Part shown: positions 44,819 to 54,237 of the stretch, piece by piece
How positions within the stretch are numbered: position 1 is the first letter of the stretch
Layout of the letters: every line of letters begins with the position of its first letter
Assembly (NCBI GenBank): GCA_910587375.1
Contig: CAJULR010000035.1
Span: 74,064-138,063, forward strand
Length of the DNA stretch: 64,000 bases
Reading direction: 5' to 3'
Source of the DNA: Candidatus Gastranaerophilales bacterium
GTDB taxonomy: Bacteria; Cyanobacteriota; Vampirovibrionia; Gastranaerophilales; Gastranaerophilaceae
The notes under the pieces: model-generated
What the model was told of the DNA's origin: nothing
What the model saw: only the letters and a program-made list of their open reading frames with translations
Database searches by the model: none
Position numbers and translations under genes: made by a program

Positions 44819-45475
44819 CTACAAATTCAGATTGTTTTCTTCATAAGAAATTGAGCGAAAAACTGTGTGAGCACGAAGTTTTGGCACATCGTCCATTTTT
44901 CTTCCAGAGCCAATATAATGCATTGATGTATATTCAAATTTACCGAATTTTGAACAATCAACAAAATTAGCTTTTTTGCCGCTTTTTGCCGTTTTAAAGA
45001 AGAAATCTATCTGCGAATTTGGCTTTCCAAGAAGGCCATTTTCGCTTCTTTGCTCAATTTCTTTTGCAATTAAAACGCGCGCATTTTTTGCCTTTACGGA
45101 GTCTTTATTCCCGTTTTTGCCGTGGCGCTTAGTTTTTCGGGAGATGTGGCTATATGAAAGCCCGTATTGTTCCTCAAGCTCTTTCACTTTTTTGGCGTCA
45201 TCGCCAGAGATTATTACCGTGTCGCCAAAGGCTTTTTCAATCATAATACCGTTTTTGCCGTTATAATCGCCTAAAATGTTTTTAAAAAATTCCCTTATTT
45301 TATTTGATTCGTTTCTTGTGTAAACACCGGAACCGCGGCTGTTTAAGACATTTTCAAGTTCATATAAAACGCCAAAATTTCTATCATCAGCTGAAAATTC
45401 AACTTTCTGCGGCGGCGCGTTAAGCTTTATAACTCTTCCAAATGTAGTGTTTGCGCCAATATTATTAATTCTCAA
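44819..45475 (-). CDS. Uncharacterised protein with N-terminal TFG motif
   Basis: A TTG start at 45475 with GGAG 7 nt upstream gives a 218-residue protein. It opens MRINNIGANTTFGRVI, another instance of the short tag. The rest is basic, with no membrane segment. DDRNFGVLYELENVLNSRG and DGVYTRNESNKIREF-like parts suggest an alpha/beta domain. No family recognised. Confidence 0.78.
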   Translation of the reverse strand: MRINNIGANTTFGRVIKLNAPPQKVEFSADDRNFGVLYELENVLNSRGSGVYTRNESNKIREFFKNILGDYNGKNGIMIEKAFGDTVIISGDDAKKVKELEEQYGLSYSHISRKTKRHGKNGNKDSVKAKNARVLIAKEIEQRSENGLLGKPNSQIDFFFKTAKSGKKANFVDCSKFGKFEYTSMHYIGSGRKMDDVPKLRAHTVFRSISYEENNLNL

Positions 45476-45574
45476 AATTTTTCTCCAACATCTAAAATAT
45501 CTTCGGCAAAGGCAAAATAATAAAAGCCTTGGATTTTAATAATACCACAATTATTTTTGTGATAGAATTTTTTT

Positions 45575-46654
45575 ATGGAAAAGAGTCAAATTTTAAAAAA
45601 TTTAGACAAGCTTAATACGCCCAAAATCCTTGTTATTGGCGACTTTGCAATAGATGAGATGGTTTTTGGGCAAACAGAGAGAATTTCCCGCGAAGCGCCG
45701 GTTTTAATTTTACAACACTCTGAAACCAAAATAATTTTGGGAACTGCTTCAAATGCGGCGAATAATATTTCTTCTATTAACGGCGGAAAAGTCGGCGCAA
45801 TAGGTGTTTTAGGGGATGATTACTACGGCGGGGTTTTAATTAAGACATTAAATGAACATAAAATTAATACTGATTTTATGGTTGTAGACAAAACAAGAAA
45901 AACTACAACAAAAACGCGTATTTCAGGCTCTTGCTCACAAAGTATCACGCAACAGATTGTGCGCATTGACAGGCAGACAAAAGAACCGATTTCGCCTGAA
46001 ATTGAGGCCAAAATCATTGAAAACATTGAGCGCGCCGTGCCAATGTATGATGGGGTTATACTTTCCGATTATCATTTGGGGTGTTTAACTGAAAACGTTA
46101 TCAGGGCGGCGATTTCTGCGGCAAAAAAACACGGAAAAATCATCGTTGCAGACATTCAAAAAGATATGGAAAAATATAAGGGCGTGACAGCAATTACGCC
46201 AAACCAGCCTGATACGGAAAAATTTCTTGGATATTTTATTAAAGATGAAGAAACCTTAAAACGCGCAGGGGCAGATCTTTCAAGAAAACTTGATTTAGAA
46301 TATACCCTAATTACGCGCGGCGAAAAAGGAATGGTGCTTTTTGAAAACACTGCAAAGACAGATATGAAAGCAAAAGACGCGGCAAATGAAGCTTGTAGGG
46401 CAGAATGCGAGGCAAAAAGCGAGCCTTTAATGGCCACAGTTCCTGCGTTTAATAAAAAAGAAGTTTTTGATGTGACAGGAGCCGGAGACACTGTTGTTGC
46501 CGCATTTACACTTGCCCTTTGTGCCAAAATGAGCGCAAAAGAGGCGATGGTTATTGGAAACCTGGCCGCAAGCATTGTTATCAGGCAGTTTGGCTGTCAT
46601 ACAACAAATTTGGAAGAATTAAAGACTGAACTAAACAATATTAAGGAGATTTAA
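45575..46654 (+). CDS. rfaE1: PfkB-family heptose-7-phosphate kinase (RfaE/HldE domain 1-like)
   Basis: The 359-residue sugar kinase matches the first domain of HldE: ILVIGDFAIDEMVFGQTERISREAPV near 15, GTASNAANNISSINGGKVGAIGVLGDD, IVRIDRQTKEP, VILSDYHLG, ITPNQPDTEKF and the catalytic DVTGAGDTVVAAF near 303. The adenylyltransferase domain is absent. It would phosphorylate ADP-heptose precursors for lipopolysaccharide core. An insert of about 25 residues rich in Ala/Lys (near 265-290) is unusual. It begins a three-gene envelope run. Confidence 0.88.
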   Translation: MEKSQILKNLDKLNTPKILVIGDFAIDEMVFGQTERISREAPVLILQHSETKIILGTASNAANNISSINGGKVGAIGVLGDDYYGGVLIKTLNEHKINTDFMVVDKTRKTTTKTRISGSCSQSITQQIVRIDRQTKEPISPEIEAKIIENIERAVPMYDGVILSDYHLGCLTENVIRAAISAAKKHGKIIVADIQKDMEKYKGVTAITPNQPDTEKFLGYFIKDEETLKRAGADLSRKLDLEYTLITRGEKGMVLFENTAKTDMKAKDAANEACRAECEAKSEPLMATVPAFNKKEVFDVTGAGDTVVAAFTLALCAKMSAKEAMVIGNLAASIVIRQFGCHTTNLEELKTELNNIKEI

Positions 46655-46656
46655 AG

Positions 46657-47235
46657 TTGGAAAAGTTTTTAAAATTGTTTAAAAAATTAAGACCATTGGA
46701 TATTATAATAATTGTTATCATTTTAGCTGCAATGCTTGTCGGGGTGCTTACTTTCTTTGGTAAAAGGGCAACTTCATCCGCCCAAATTGAGGCAAGCACA
46801 AAAGTAGATATTGAAGTATATTTTAGAAATGTGGTTGTAACAAGCAATAATTCGCCCTTTGAAACAGGCGATGAAACCTTTATTACAATTAGAAATGTGC
46901 CTTATACAAAATTAAAAATCGTAAATGTTAATTACGACAGAAAAAAGGTAATTTTGCCCACAGTAAACAATAATTACCAGGTTGTAGACGATTTAACTTC
47001 CCCTTTCAGTTATGATTTTTTGGTGACAGTCGAAGATGACGCCAAAATTACAAAAGACGGTGCAGTTGTCGGCGGAAACAAGATTAAAATCGGCCTTCCT
47101 GTAACGCTTGAGGGGGTAGATTACAGGCTAAACGGCGTTGTGTCAAACATTTCGCTTTCAAAAAAGGCGGATGGCGGCACCTCTATTAACGAAGAAATTG
47201 AAAAACAGGTAAACAAAAACCAGGATGTTCACTAG
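46657..47235 (+). CDS. DUF4330 domain protein
   Basis: The 192-residue protein has one N-terminal membrane helix (PLDIIIIVIILAAMLVGVL) and a periplasmic beta-rich domain. It matches DUF4330, which is typical of cyanobacteria and relatives and of unknown function. The TTG start at 46657 is set by AAGGAG 7 nt upstream, two bases after the kinase stop. Cotranscription with the kinase and the ligase suggests an envelope role. Confidence 0.85.
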   Translation: MEKFLKLFKKLRPLDIIIIVIILAAMLVGVLTFFGKRATSSAQIEASTKVDIEVYFRNVVVTSNNSPFETGDETFITIRNVPYTKLKIVNVNYDRKKVILPTVNNNYQVVDDLTSPFSYDFLVTVEDDAKITKDGAVVGGNKIKIGLPVTLEGVDYRLNGVVSNISLSKKADGGTSINEEIEKQVNKNQDVH

Positions 47236-48637
47236 AAAAATGTTCACCGAGAGTTTTTTCTTAAAATCTTTTAATAAATTTTTGGGCCTCATTCAAAGCT
47301 CAAAAGCGGCAGCATTTGTGAAAGACAGCCTGCTTTTTTGCCACATTGATTTTTTAATTTGGCTTGTTTTTGTTGCAACAGTAATTTCCACTTGTTTTAT
47401 GGGAAGCGGCGCTATTGGCGCTTTTGCGCTTCTTTTCTTTGCGCTTAATTTTATAAGACTTTTGTTTAAAGAGGGCGAAACGGTTAAAATTTCAAAACTT
47501 GATGTTCTTTTTATAATTTATTTTCTTTTTATTTTTGTGTCCCTAATGGGCTCAAGCCTATTTCTAATGAGCCTTAAGGGGTTTTTAAAAAACATTGTTT
47601 ATTTTCTTTTTTATTTTTCAAGCGTTTATTTTTTCCTAAATAACAAGAAAAAGGTTTTACCCACCTTGTTTTTAATCGGAATTATAATGTCTTACGAGAG
47701 CGTGGTTGCTATATTTCAGCATTTTAACAGGGTGGAAGCCCTTGCAGGCTGGGTTGATACGTCCCATATGACAAGCGAAAGCCAGCTTATATCAAGGTCT
47801 TTTGGAACGCTTAAGCCTTCAAACCCAAATTTGCTTGGCGGATATTTAATTACAGGGCTTTCAAGCATTTTTGCAGGGTTTGCACTGAATTTCAAAAAGA
47901 AAAATAACGCTTGGAAGCAGCCTGGGGTGTGGATTTACGCCCTGCTTTTTGCACTGAATATTATTGCAATAATCTTCACAGGGTGCAGAGGCGCGTACCT
48001 TGGGCTTTTGGCGTTTTTTGCGCTTATGATTTGGCTTTTAAATTACTACGTAAAAAAAGTCTACGGCGGCTTTTCAAATATTAAAAAACGCTACAAAAAC
48101 CTGCTAATAGGGCTTTTCACGTTTGCCATTGCAGCAATTGCCCTGACGCCCTCAATTTCAAGGCGTTTTATTTCAATTTTCCATTTCAGGGGGGATTCCT
48201 CCATTTCATTCAGAATGAACGTTTATGAAGCGGCGGCCAATATGTTTAAAGATAATCCTTTTCTTGGAATTGGCCTTGGAAATGTGAATTTCAGGGAAAT
48301 TTACGGGCTCTATATGAAAACCGGGTTTGACGCACTTGGCAGCTATTGCGTTCCTTTGGAAGTTGCGGTTGAGAGCGGCATTTTTGCGCTTATATTTTTT
48401 GCAGCATTTATAGGATATGCAATATACAAGGCTTTTAGGGTGTTTTTGGATAAAAATGCAAGTTTAATTGCAAAAGTTGTAATGTTTTCAATTATTCTTT
48501 GTATAGTGCCCACAATGGCCCACGGCCTTTTTGACACAGTTTGGTATCGCCCGCAGTTGCAGATAATTTTTTGGACAAACATTGCAATATTAAATGCCTG
48601 CGTTCTTGTGACACAAAATGATACTCTTAAAGCTTAA
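47225..48637 (+). CDS. O-antigen ligase/polymerase family membrane protein
   Basis: The 470-residue protein has about ten hydrophobic helices and a loop between later helices with the Wzy_C/WaaL pattern (NPFLGIGLGNVNF, then a periplasmic part). RSFGTLKPSNPNLLGGYL and FTGCRGAYLGLLAF match the family. Members join O-antigen or other polysaccharide units to lipid A core or polymerise them. It overlaps DUF4330 by 11 bp. Confidence 0.88.
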   Translation: MFTRKMFTESFFLKSFNKFLGLIQSSKAAAFVKDSLLFCHIDFLIWLVFVATVISTCFMGSGAIGAFALLFFALNFIRLLFKEGETVKISKLDVLFIIYFLFIFVSLMGSSLFLMSLKGFLKNIVYFLFYFSSVYFFLNNKKKVLPTLFLIGIIMSYESVVAIFQHFNRVEALAGWVDTSHMTSESQLISRSFGTLKPSNPNLLGGYLITGLSSIFAGFALNFKKKNNAWKQPGVWIYALLFALNIIAIIFTGCRGAYLGLLAFFALMIWLLNYYVKKVYGGFSNIKKRYKNLLIGLFTFAIAAIALTPSISRRFISIFHFRGDSSISFRMNVYEAAANMFKDNPFLGIGLGNVNFREIYGLYMKTGFDALGSYCVPLEVAVESGIFALIFFAAFIGYAIYKAFRVFLDKNASLIAKVVMFSIILCIVPTMAHGLFDTVWYRPQLQIIFWTNIAILNACVLVTQNDTLKA

Positions 48638-48736
48638 TTAAATAAATTTGCAATTATAAGTAAAATTTATTAAGATAGTTCTTATAGCCGAAAACTAAAA
48701 TACGGTTAATAAAAGGATATAAAAAGGAGCAAAAAA

Positions 48737-50062
48737 TTGGAAATGTCCAAAAGCTACAGTGCAAAGTGGATTATTGCAGCAGACGGAACCCTTTATGAAG
48801 ACTGCACAATGATTGTGGACGAAGGCAAGGTGCAAGAAATTGTTAAAACCAAGGATTTCGACCAAACCACAGCAAAGCACAACAAAGATTTTGGAAACTC
48901 AATAATCACTCCCGGGTTTATAAACCTGCACAACCACCTGCAATACACGGAAGTTGGCAAAATCAAATCAAAGGGTTTCAAATTTGCCGTTAAAAAAATA
49001 TTCACCGACCTTAAAAAACACTATTTCATTGCAGGAATTAAAAAAGACACCTTTATTTACAGGCTTGCAAACCTTTTAAGTGAATATTTCTGCCTTGGAC
49101 GGGAAGAAAAAATTCATTCATTTAAAAAAGGACTGGAACTTTCCCTGTTGGCAGGAACCACCTGCGTTGCGCAGCTTTCAAGGGAAAGCAAATATTTTGA
49201 CGTTTTAAATGAAATTCCCGTTAAAACATATCTTTTCTTTGAACTTTTTTCAGATTCTCCGGATTCTTCAAAAGAAGAGTTTAGAATAATTCAAAAAAAG
49301 ATTGATAAACTTTTAAAACAAAAATCCGAAAACACCTTTGTGGGCGTTGCTCCGCACAGCGTTTGCTCTGTTCACAAAAGGCTTTTTAAAACCCTTGTAA
49401 AATATTGTAAGAAAAATAATATTTTAATGACAATCCGCCTCGCTGAAAGCAAGGATGAGATGGATTGGCTCAAATTCGGCTTTTCCGATGTGGATATTTT
49501 AAATGGCTTTACCGGAAACAAAAAGTTTGAACCAAACATTCAAGGGGTGAGCCCCGTTGTATACTTAGACGAGCTTGGCGCAATAAATAAAAGGCTTTTA
49601 GCCTATTATGGCAACTACCTTACAAAAGAAGATCTTGAAATTTTAAAAGAAAATTCATCCTCTTTTGCTTATTGCCCAAGGGTGAGCGACAATTTACACA
49701 ATAAAAAGCTCGATTTGGCAACCGTGCTTAAATATTTTCCGAAAAAATTCGGCTTTGGAACAAACAGCCTTGCTTTCAACAAAGATTTATGCCTTTTAAA
49801 CGAAGTAAGGTATGTAAACAAGGGCGAACTTGGCGCGCTTGAAGCGGTTGAATATTTAACAAAATATCCTGCAAAAATTTTAAGGCTGGATAACATTATA
49901 GGAACCCTGGAGGCCGGAAAAGACGCGGATTTCAACGTTTTCAAACTGGCTGACAACGAAGATTACAAAAACATATTAGAAAAATCCTACCCGGATTATG
50001 TTTACATTAAAGGCCGCAAAATGGTATCAAAGGGCGAACTTGTAAAAAAATACGCAGGATAA
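48737..50062 (+). CDS. Amidohydrolase-family protein with degenerate active site
   Basis: The 441-residue protein belongs to the SsnA/TRZ-ATZ/MqnF branch: TPGFINLHNHLQYTEVG keeps the first HxH metal site and APHSVCSV the next region. The later sites are changed. The usual His before LAES is Arg (TIRLAESKDE), the AHCVHL His block is YYGNYLTKED, and the GTDS Asp is Asn (GTNSLAFN). A deaminase reaction is therefore doubtful. A TTG start at 48737 fits GGAG 7 nt upstream, with ATG 48743 as an alternative. Confidence 0.85.
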   Translation: MEMSKSYSAKWIIAADGTLYEDCTMIVDEGKVQEIVKTKDFDQTTAKHNKDFGNSIITPGFINLHNHLQYTEVGKIKSKGFKFAVKKIFTDLKKHYFIAGIKKDTFIYRLANLLSEYFCLGREEKIHSFKKGLELSLLAGTTCVAQLSRESKYFDVLNEIPVKTYLFFELFSDSPDSSKEEFRIIQKKIDKLLKQKSENTFVGVAPHSVCSVHKRLFKTLVKYCKKNNILMTIRLAESKDEMDWLKFGFSDVDILNGFTGNKKFEPNIQGVSPVVYLDELGAINKRLLAYYGNYLTKEDLEILKENSSSFAYCPRVSDNLHNKKLDLATVLKYFPKKFGFGTNSLAFNKDLCLLNEVRYVNKGELGALEAVEYLTKYPAKILRLDNIIGTLEAGKDADFNVFKLADNEDYKNILEKSYPDYVYIKGRKMVSKGELVKKYAG

Positions 50063-50103
50063 AGCGCTTTTATTACACGCTTTTAGTTTTTAAGCTGTCA
50101 AGC

Positions 50104-50727
50104 CTATTTCCCGGCAGCCACTTTTTGAAATACGGCTAAATTATCATTATATTGCATCGTCATGAGCCTGTTATTTTCTTCTGTAATCTGCGCATTGATT
50201 ATTTTTGCCTCTTCTTGAAGCTCTTCAAGCCTTTTTGATGTCACAATATTTTTAATATCGCTCACTCCGCGCTCTTTTGCCGTCTTTTTTGCGTCATGTT
50301 TATTTAAAAAACCAATGCCAATACTTGCAAGCACAAGCACAAGTCCCAGTTTTGCCCCAAGGCCCTTTTTCAAATTTGCCGGGCTAAAGGCGGAAAACAG
50401 CTTTGCAGCCCTGGGAGGCTCAGACTTCAACATTCTTTTTAATAAGGAACCATACACCATGCCGACACCAAGCACCAAAGCGCCCGATTGCGCAAGAATG
50501 TATTTGCCGTTTTTCTCTTCCCTGCCTTTTGATGTGTATATCGCGTTTTTCACGCTTTCATTTACATAACCGTGGCTTACGGAAGAAAAAAATATATCAC
50601 TAACCTTTTCTTTTGAGGAATTTTCGGCTTTCGAAGGGTTTGAAGAAGCCACAGAAGAGGCGTTTCCGGCAGAAGTCCCGTTTCCAAAGGATGTTCTAAA
50701 AGAAATATTTTTCAAAGCTCCAATCAT
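50104..50727 (-). CDS. Uncharacterised membrane protein with N-terminal SFG motif
   Basis: From ATG 50727 (GGGAGG upstream) the protein has 207 residues. It starts MIGALKNISFRTSFGNG, like other tagged proteins here, then a Ser/Asn-rich stretch. Two hydrophobic helices follow near 85-105 (ALVLGVGMVYGSLL) and 135-150 (LGLVLVLASIGIGFL), and a Glu/Lys-rich coiled coil ends it (ELQEEAKIINAQITEENN). Function unknown. Confidence 0.75.
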   Translation of the reverse strand: MIGALKNISFRTSFGNGTSAGNASSVASSNPSKAENSSKEKVSDIFFSSVSHGYVNESVKNAIYTSKGREEKNGKYILAQSGALVLGVGMVYGSLLKRMLKSEPPRAAKLFSAFSPANLKKGLGAKLGLVLVLASIGIGFLNKHDAKKTAKERGVSDIKNIVTSKRLEELQEEAKIINAQITEENNRLMTMQYNDNLAVFQKVAAGK

Positions 50728-50843
50728 AAAATACCCTCCCAAAGTTCTTTAGATAATTTTAGCCTATTTTTCAAACTTTTACAATATATCGGAAATATAT
50801 AAAGGCAAGAATTCCAAGCCAAAAAACGTTTTCATAAAAAAGC

Positions 50844-50875
50844 AAAACTGCAAGAAACTCTCATCTTGCAGTTTT
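50844..50875 (-). terminator. Terminator after the glutamate synthase gene
   Basis: AAAACTGCAAGA and TCTTGCAGTTTT form a 12-bp perfect stem, and on the minus strand GCTTTTTT follows. Confidence 0.9.
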
Positions 50876-50914
50876 AATTTAATATTTCTGATTTTTTCTT
50901 ATAGCGGCAGCGTC

Positions 50915-52285
50915 CTACCCTAGAGCTTCAATTATAGCTTTGGCGGCTCTTTTGCCTGCGCCCATAGCGTTAATTGCAGTAGATTCGCCCAAAGGAGCAA
51001 CGTCCCCGCCTGCATATACATTATTTACAGAGGTTTCGCCATTTTCGTTAATTACGATATAGCCTTTTCTGTCGCAATTGATGTCGATTTTATCGGCCGC
51101 ACAAGATTTTTGAATAATCGGGTTTGGACCTGTTCCAAGCGCAACAATTACTGTATCCACATCCATTGTTTCAAATTTTCCGGTGCCAACAGGGCGTCTA
51201 CGGCCTGATTCGTCAGGTTCGCCAAGTTCCATAACCTCAAACACCATACCGTCAACATATCCGGCGTTTTCTTTAATTTCATAAGGAGCCCTTAAAAGCT
51301 TAAAGATTACGCCTTCTTCTTTTGCGTGGCGAATTTCTTCTTTCCTTGCAGGAAGCTCTTCTTCGGTTCTTCTGTATACAATATAAACTTCTTCATACCC
51401 AACGCGCACAGCCGTTCTTGCGGCGTCCATCGCAACGTTTCCGCCGCCGATAATTGCAGCTTTTTTGCCAACTCTTAAAGGAGTCGGTGTTTCGTCTGAA
51501 TTTGCCTGCATAAGATTTACGCGGGTTAAAAATTCGTTTGCACTGTACACACTGTTTAAGTTTTCGCCCTTAATTCCCATCATTTTTGGAAGCCCGGCTC
51601 CGGAGCAGATGAAAATTGCGTCATAGCCTTCTTCTTCAAGCTGTTTTAGGGTGATAGATTTTCCAACAACAACGTTCTTTTCAAACTTAACACCAATTTC
51701 TTTCAACGTGTCAATTTCTCTGTCCAAAACGGTTCTTGGAAGCCTGAAAGGCGGAATACCATATCTTAAAACGCCGCCAAGCTTGTGAAGCGCTTCAAAC
51801 ACTGTAACATCAAAGCCTGCGTTTCTAAGGTCTGCAGCAGCGCTCATCCCCGCACAGCCGGAACCAACAATTGCAACCTTTTTGCCGTTTGGCTTAATGT
51901 CGCATTTCACAGGGGCTGAATTATCCCCTACAAACCTTTCCAATGAGCCGATTGCAACGGATTTTCCTTTAATTCCGAGCACGCATTTTCCTTCGCACTG
52001 TCTTTCCTGCGGGCAAATTCTTCCGCAAACGGAAGGAAGCATGTTGGATTGCCTTATGATTTCACCTGCTTTTTGGAAGTTTTCATTCTTAATTTCCTGA
52101 ATAAAATCAGGTATATTGACATTTACGGGGCACCCTTTCTTGCACATCGGGTTTTTACAATTTAAACAGCGGCTTGCTTCAGCGAGCGCCTGTTCTTTTG
52201 TAAAGTTTTCTTCAACTGCGCTAAAATTGCTTCTTCTAACAACAGGATCCTGTTCAACAGGCCTTTGACGTTCTTGTGGTGCCAT
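50915..52285 (-). CDS. NADPH-dependent glutamate synthase small subunit-type oxidoreductase
   Basis: The 456-residue protein (ATG 52285, AGGAG upstream) has an N-terminal [4Fe-4S] region (CLNCKNPMCKKGCPVNVNIP, then VCGRICPQERQCEGKC), an FAD-binding VAIVGSGCAGMSAAADL near 150 and an NADPH site AAIIGGGNVAMDAARTA near 290. This is the GltD/NfnL/homotetrameric GltA family. The large GltB subunit is not nearby, so it may be the stand-alone type or NADH-dependent ferredoxin:NADP oxidoreductase-like. Amino-acid-coupled electron transfer in the cytoplasm is expected. Confidence 0.9.
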   Translation of the reverse strand: MAPQERQRPVEQDPVVRRSNFSAVEENFTKEQALAEASRCLNCKNPMCKKGCPVNVNIPDFIQEIKNENFQKAGEIIRQSNMLPSVCGRICPQERQCEGKCVLGIKGKSVAIGSLERFVGDNSAPVKCDIKPNGKKVAIVGSGCAGMSAAADLRNAGFDVTVFEALHKLGGVLRYGIPPFRLPRTVLDREIDTLKEIGVKFEKNVVVGKSITLKQLEEEGYDAIFICSGAGLPKMMGIKGENLNSVYSANEFLTRVNLMQANSDETPTPLRVGKKAAIIGGGNVAMDAARTAVRVGYEEVYIVYRRTEEELPARKEEIRHAKEEGVIFKLLRAPYEIKENAGYVDGMVFEVMELGEPDESGRRRPVGTGKFETMDVDTVIVALGTGPNPIIQKSCAADKIDINCDRKGYIVINENGETSVNNVYAGGDVAPLGESTAINAMGAGKRAAKAIIEALG

Positions 52286-52362
52286 TTCACTATATCTCCT
52301 CAAAAATATTTACCGTTTATAAATATATAGTATAATAAAAAAGAATAAAGGAAAACAAGGTT

Positions 52363-53160
52363 TTGAATAATATTAAGCTTATAGTATCCGACATCGACGG
52401 CACCATTTTAAACGAAAAATGCGAATGCTCGCCCCGCGTGCGCAAAGCGCTGAATGCGGCCATTGATAAGGGCGTAAAAGTTGTCCTTGCAACAGGCAGA
52501 ATGTTTATGGGGGCAGACCCTGTAAGGGAAAGCCTTGGGCTTGAAACACCCGTAATTTGCTATCAGGGGGCAATGGTTCGAAAAGGGGATGAAATTTTAT
52601 ATCAAAACCCTGTTGAACATTCTTTGGCAAGGCAAATTATCGAAATTTCAAGAAAAGAAGGATTTCATCTAAACCTTTATAATAACGATACTTTAATTGT
52701 TGAAGATGACAATAAACAATATATGAAAGACTACACCCAGGGGCGCTTTACGACCTATGAAACGGTAAAAAGCTTTGATGATGTTGAATTAGGGGATGTT
52801 TCAAAACTTTTGTGCATAACCTATAATGAAGATGAAATCGTGCGCCTGGGACAAGTTCTCGGGGAAAAATTCAAAGGAAAACTTGCCGTTGTAAGGAGCC
52901 ATAAATATTACCTTGAATTCACCGATATTAACGCCACAAAGGGCAATGCGATGAATTTCTTAAAAAACCTTTGGAACATTAAAACAGAAGAAGTTTTCGC
53001 CTCAGGCGACCAAGACAATGATTATGATTTGCTTAAAAACGCAGGCATGAAGGTTGCAATGGGAAATGCGAGCGAAAAATTAAAAACAATCGCAGACTAC
53101 ATTTGCCCAACAATCCACGAAGACGGCCTTGCCACGGCCATTGAAAGGTATGTTCTGTGA
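52363..53160 (+). CDS. Cof-type HAD phosphatase
   Basis: The 265-residue protein has HAD motif I SDIDGTIL, motif II VLATGR, the Lys of motif III in INATKGNAM, and motif IV ASGDQDNDYDLL. The large cap between 90 and 190 is the type IIB form. Such enzymes remove phosphate from sugar phosphates, flavin or nucleotides. TTG start at 52363 with AAGG upstream. Confidence 0.93.
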   Translation: MNNIKLIVSDIDGTILNEKCECSPRVRKALNAAIDKGVKVVLATGRMFMGADPVRESLGLETPVICYQGAMVRKGDEILYQNPVEHSLARQIIEISRKEGFHLNLYNNDTLIVEDDNKQYMKDYTQGRFTTYETVKSFDDVELGDVSKLLCITYNEDEIVRLGQVLGEKFKGKLAVVRSHKYYLEFTDINATKGNAMNFLKNLWNIKTEEVFASGDQDNDYDLLKNAGMKVAMGNASEKLKTIADYICPTIHEDGLATAIERYVL

Positions 53161-53239
53161 AGAATTTGCGCTTTTTTAGGACAATTTGCATTGTTTTAAA
53201 AGGAAATTTTACTGAAAAATTCCTGAAAGGCAGGTTAAT

Positions 53240-53713
53240 ATGAGGATTGGGCAAGGGTATGACCTCCATAGGCTCGTTTTGGACAGGGATTTAATCTTGG
53301 GCGGGGTGAAAATTCCGCACGATAAAGGCCTTTTAGGACATTCAGACGCCGATGTTTTGGTTCATGCCATAATTGACGCGCTTTTTGGCGCTGCGGCAGA
53401 AGGCGATATCGGCCGTCACTTCCCGGACACAGACCCTGCATATAAAGGAGCAGACAGCATTTTATTGCTTCAAGAAACGGGCAAAATCCTTAACAATAAG
53501 GGGTTTAAGGTTATAAACATCGATTCAACAATTGTTGCGCAAAAGCCAAAAATGGCGCCCCATATAGACAAAATGCGGGAAAACATTGCAAAAGCTTTAA
53601 ATATTGGGGTAAATGAAGTTTCAGTTAAGGCAAAAACCAATGAGGGCATGGATTCAACAGGGAAAGAAGAAGCAATTCAGGCATATGCGGCGGTTTTAAT
53701 TGAAAACATTTAA
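53240..53713 (+). CDS. ispF: 2-C-methyl-D-erythritol 2,4-cyclodiphosphate synthase
   Basis: IspF forms the cyclic diphosphate of the MEP isoprenoid pathway. RIGQGYDLHRL, LLGHSDADVLVHAIIDALFGAAAEGDIG and PDTDPAYKGADS hold the zinc ligands, and NEGMDSTGKEEAIQAYA the end of the trimer. Its 157 residues are standard. GGCAGG site upstream, 79 bp after the HAD gene. Confidence 0.97.
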   Translation: MRIGQGYDLHRLVLDRDLILGGVKIPHDKGLLGHSDADVLVHAIIDALFGAAAEGDIGRHFPDTDPAYKGADSILLLQETGKILNNKGFKVINIDSTIVAQKPKMAPHIDKMRENIAKALNIGVNEVSVKAKTNEGMDSTGKEEAIQAYAAVLIENI

Positions 53714-53723
53714 TTTAGTTAAT

Positions 53724-54050
53724 TTAGTTGCAGGCCATAGTTCTTATCGTATTATATATAATTTTTAAATCTCTTTCCTTCAAATTGTGTATACTATAAT
53801 GTATATAATTCAGCAAAGCTTCTCTTGTCGGCTCGTTTTTGCTGTTATAAAAAAAGTCTGATATTTCTACGCTTAAAATTTTTGCAATTGCTGCCATATT
53901 TTCTTCTTTTGGAAGGTTCATTCCTGTTTCAATTCTTGCAATCGTAACAGGCTCTAAATCCACTTTTTCCGCCAGTTCTGCCTGTGTCCATTTTTTTAAT
54001 TTACGAAGCCTTTTAATGTTTTGACCTATTATTTTTTTCAATTCCGCCAT
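53724..54050 (-). CDS. XRE-family transcriptional regulator
   Basis: A canonical helix-turn-helix fills the first 60 residues: IKRLRKLKKWTQAELAEKVDLEPVTIARIETGMNLPKEENMAAIAKIL. The remaining 45 residues, with a hydrophobic YIHYSIHNL segment, may serve for dimerisation or ligand binding. Its 108 residues and isolated position give no target. It converges on ispF, 10 bp away. Confidence 0.9.
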   Translation of the reverse strand: MAELKKIIGQNIKRLRKLKKWTQAELAEKVDLEPVTIARIETGMNLPKEENMAAIAKILSVEISDFFYNSKNEPTREALLNYIHYSIHNLKERDLKIIYNTIRTMACN

Positions 54051-54237
54051 GCTAAAACCCTTTCTATCATAAGGATAAATAGTATATTTACTTAAATAAA
54101 TTACCCATTTGGATAAAATTTTGGTTGCAAAATTTAATACAATATGGCAGAATTAACATGTATTGATATATTATGTTATAAAAATATACATTTTTCTTAC
54201 ATGTTGTTCATCTTATTGTTTATCTGAAAGGGAAAAT

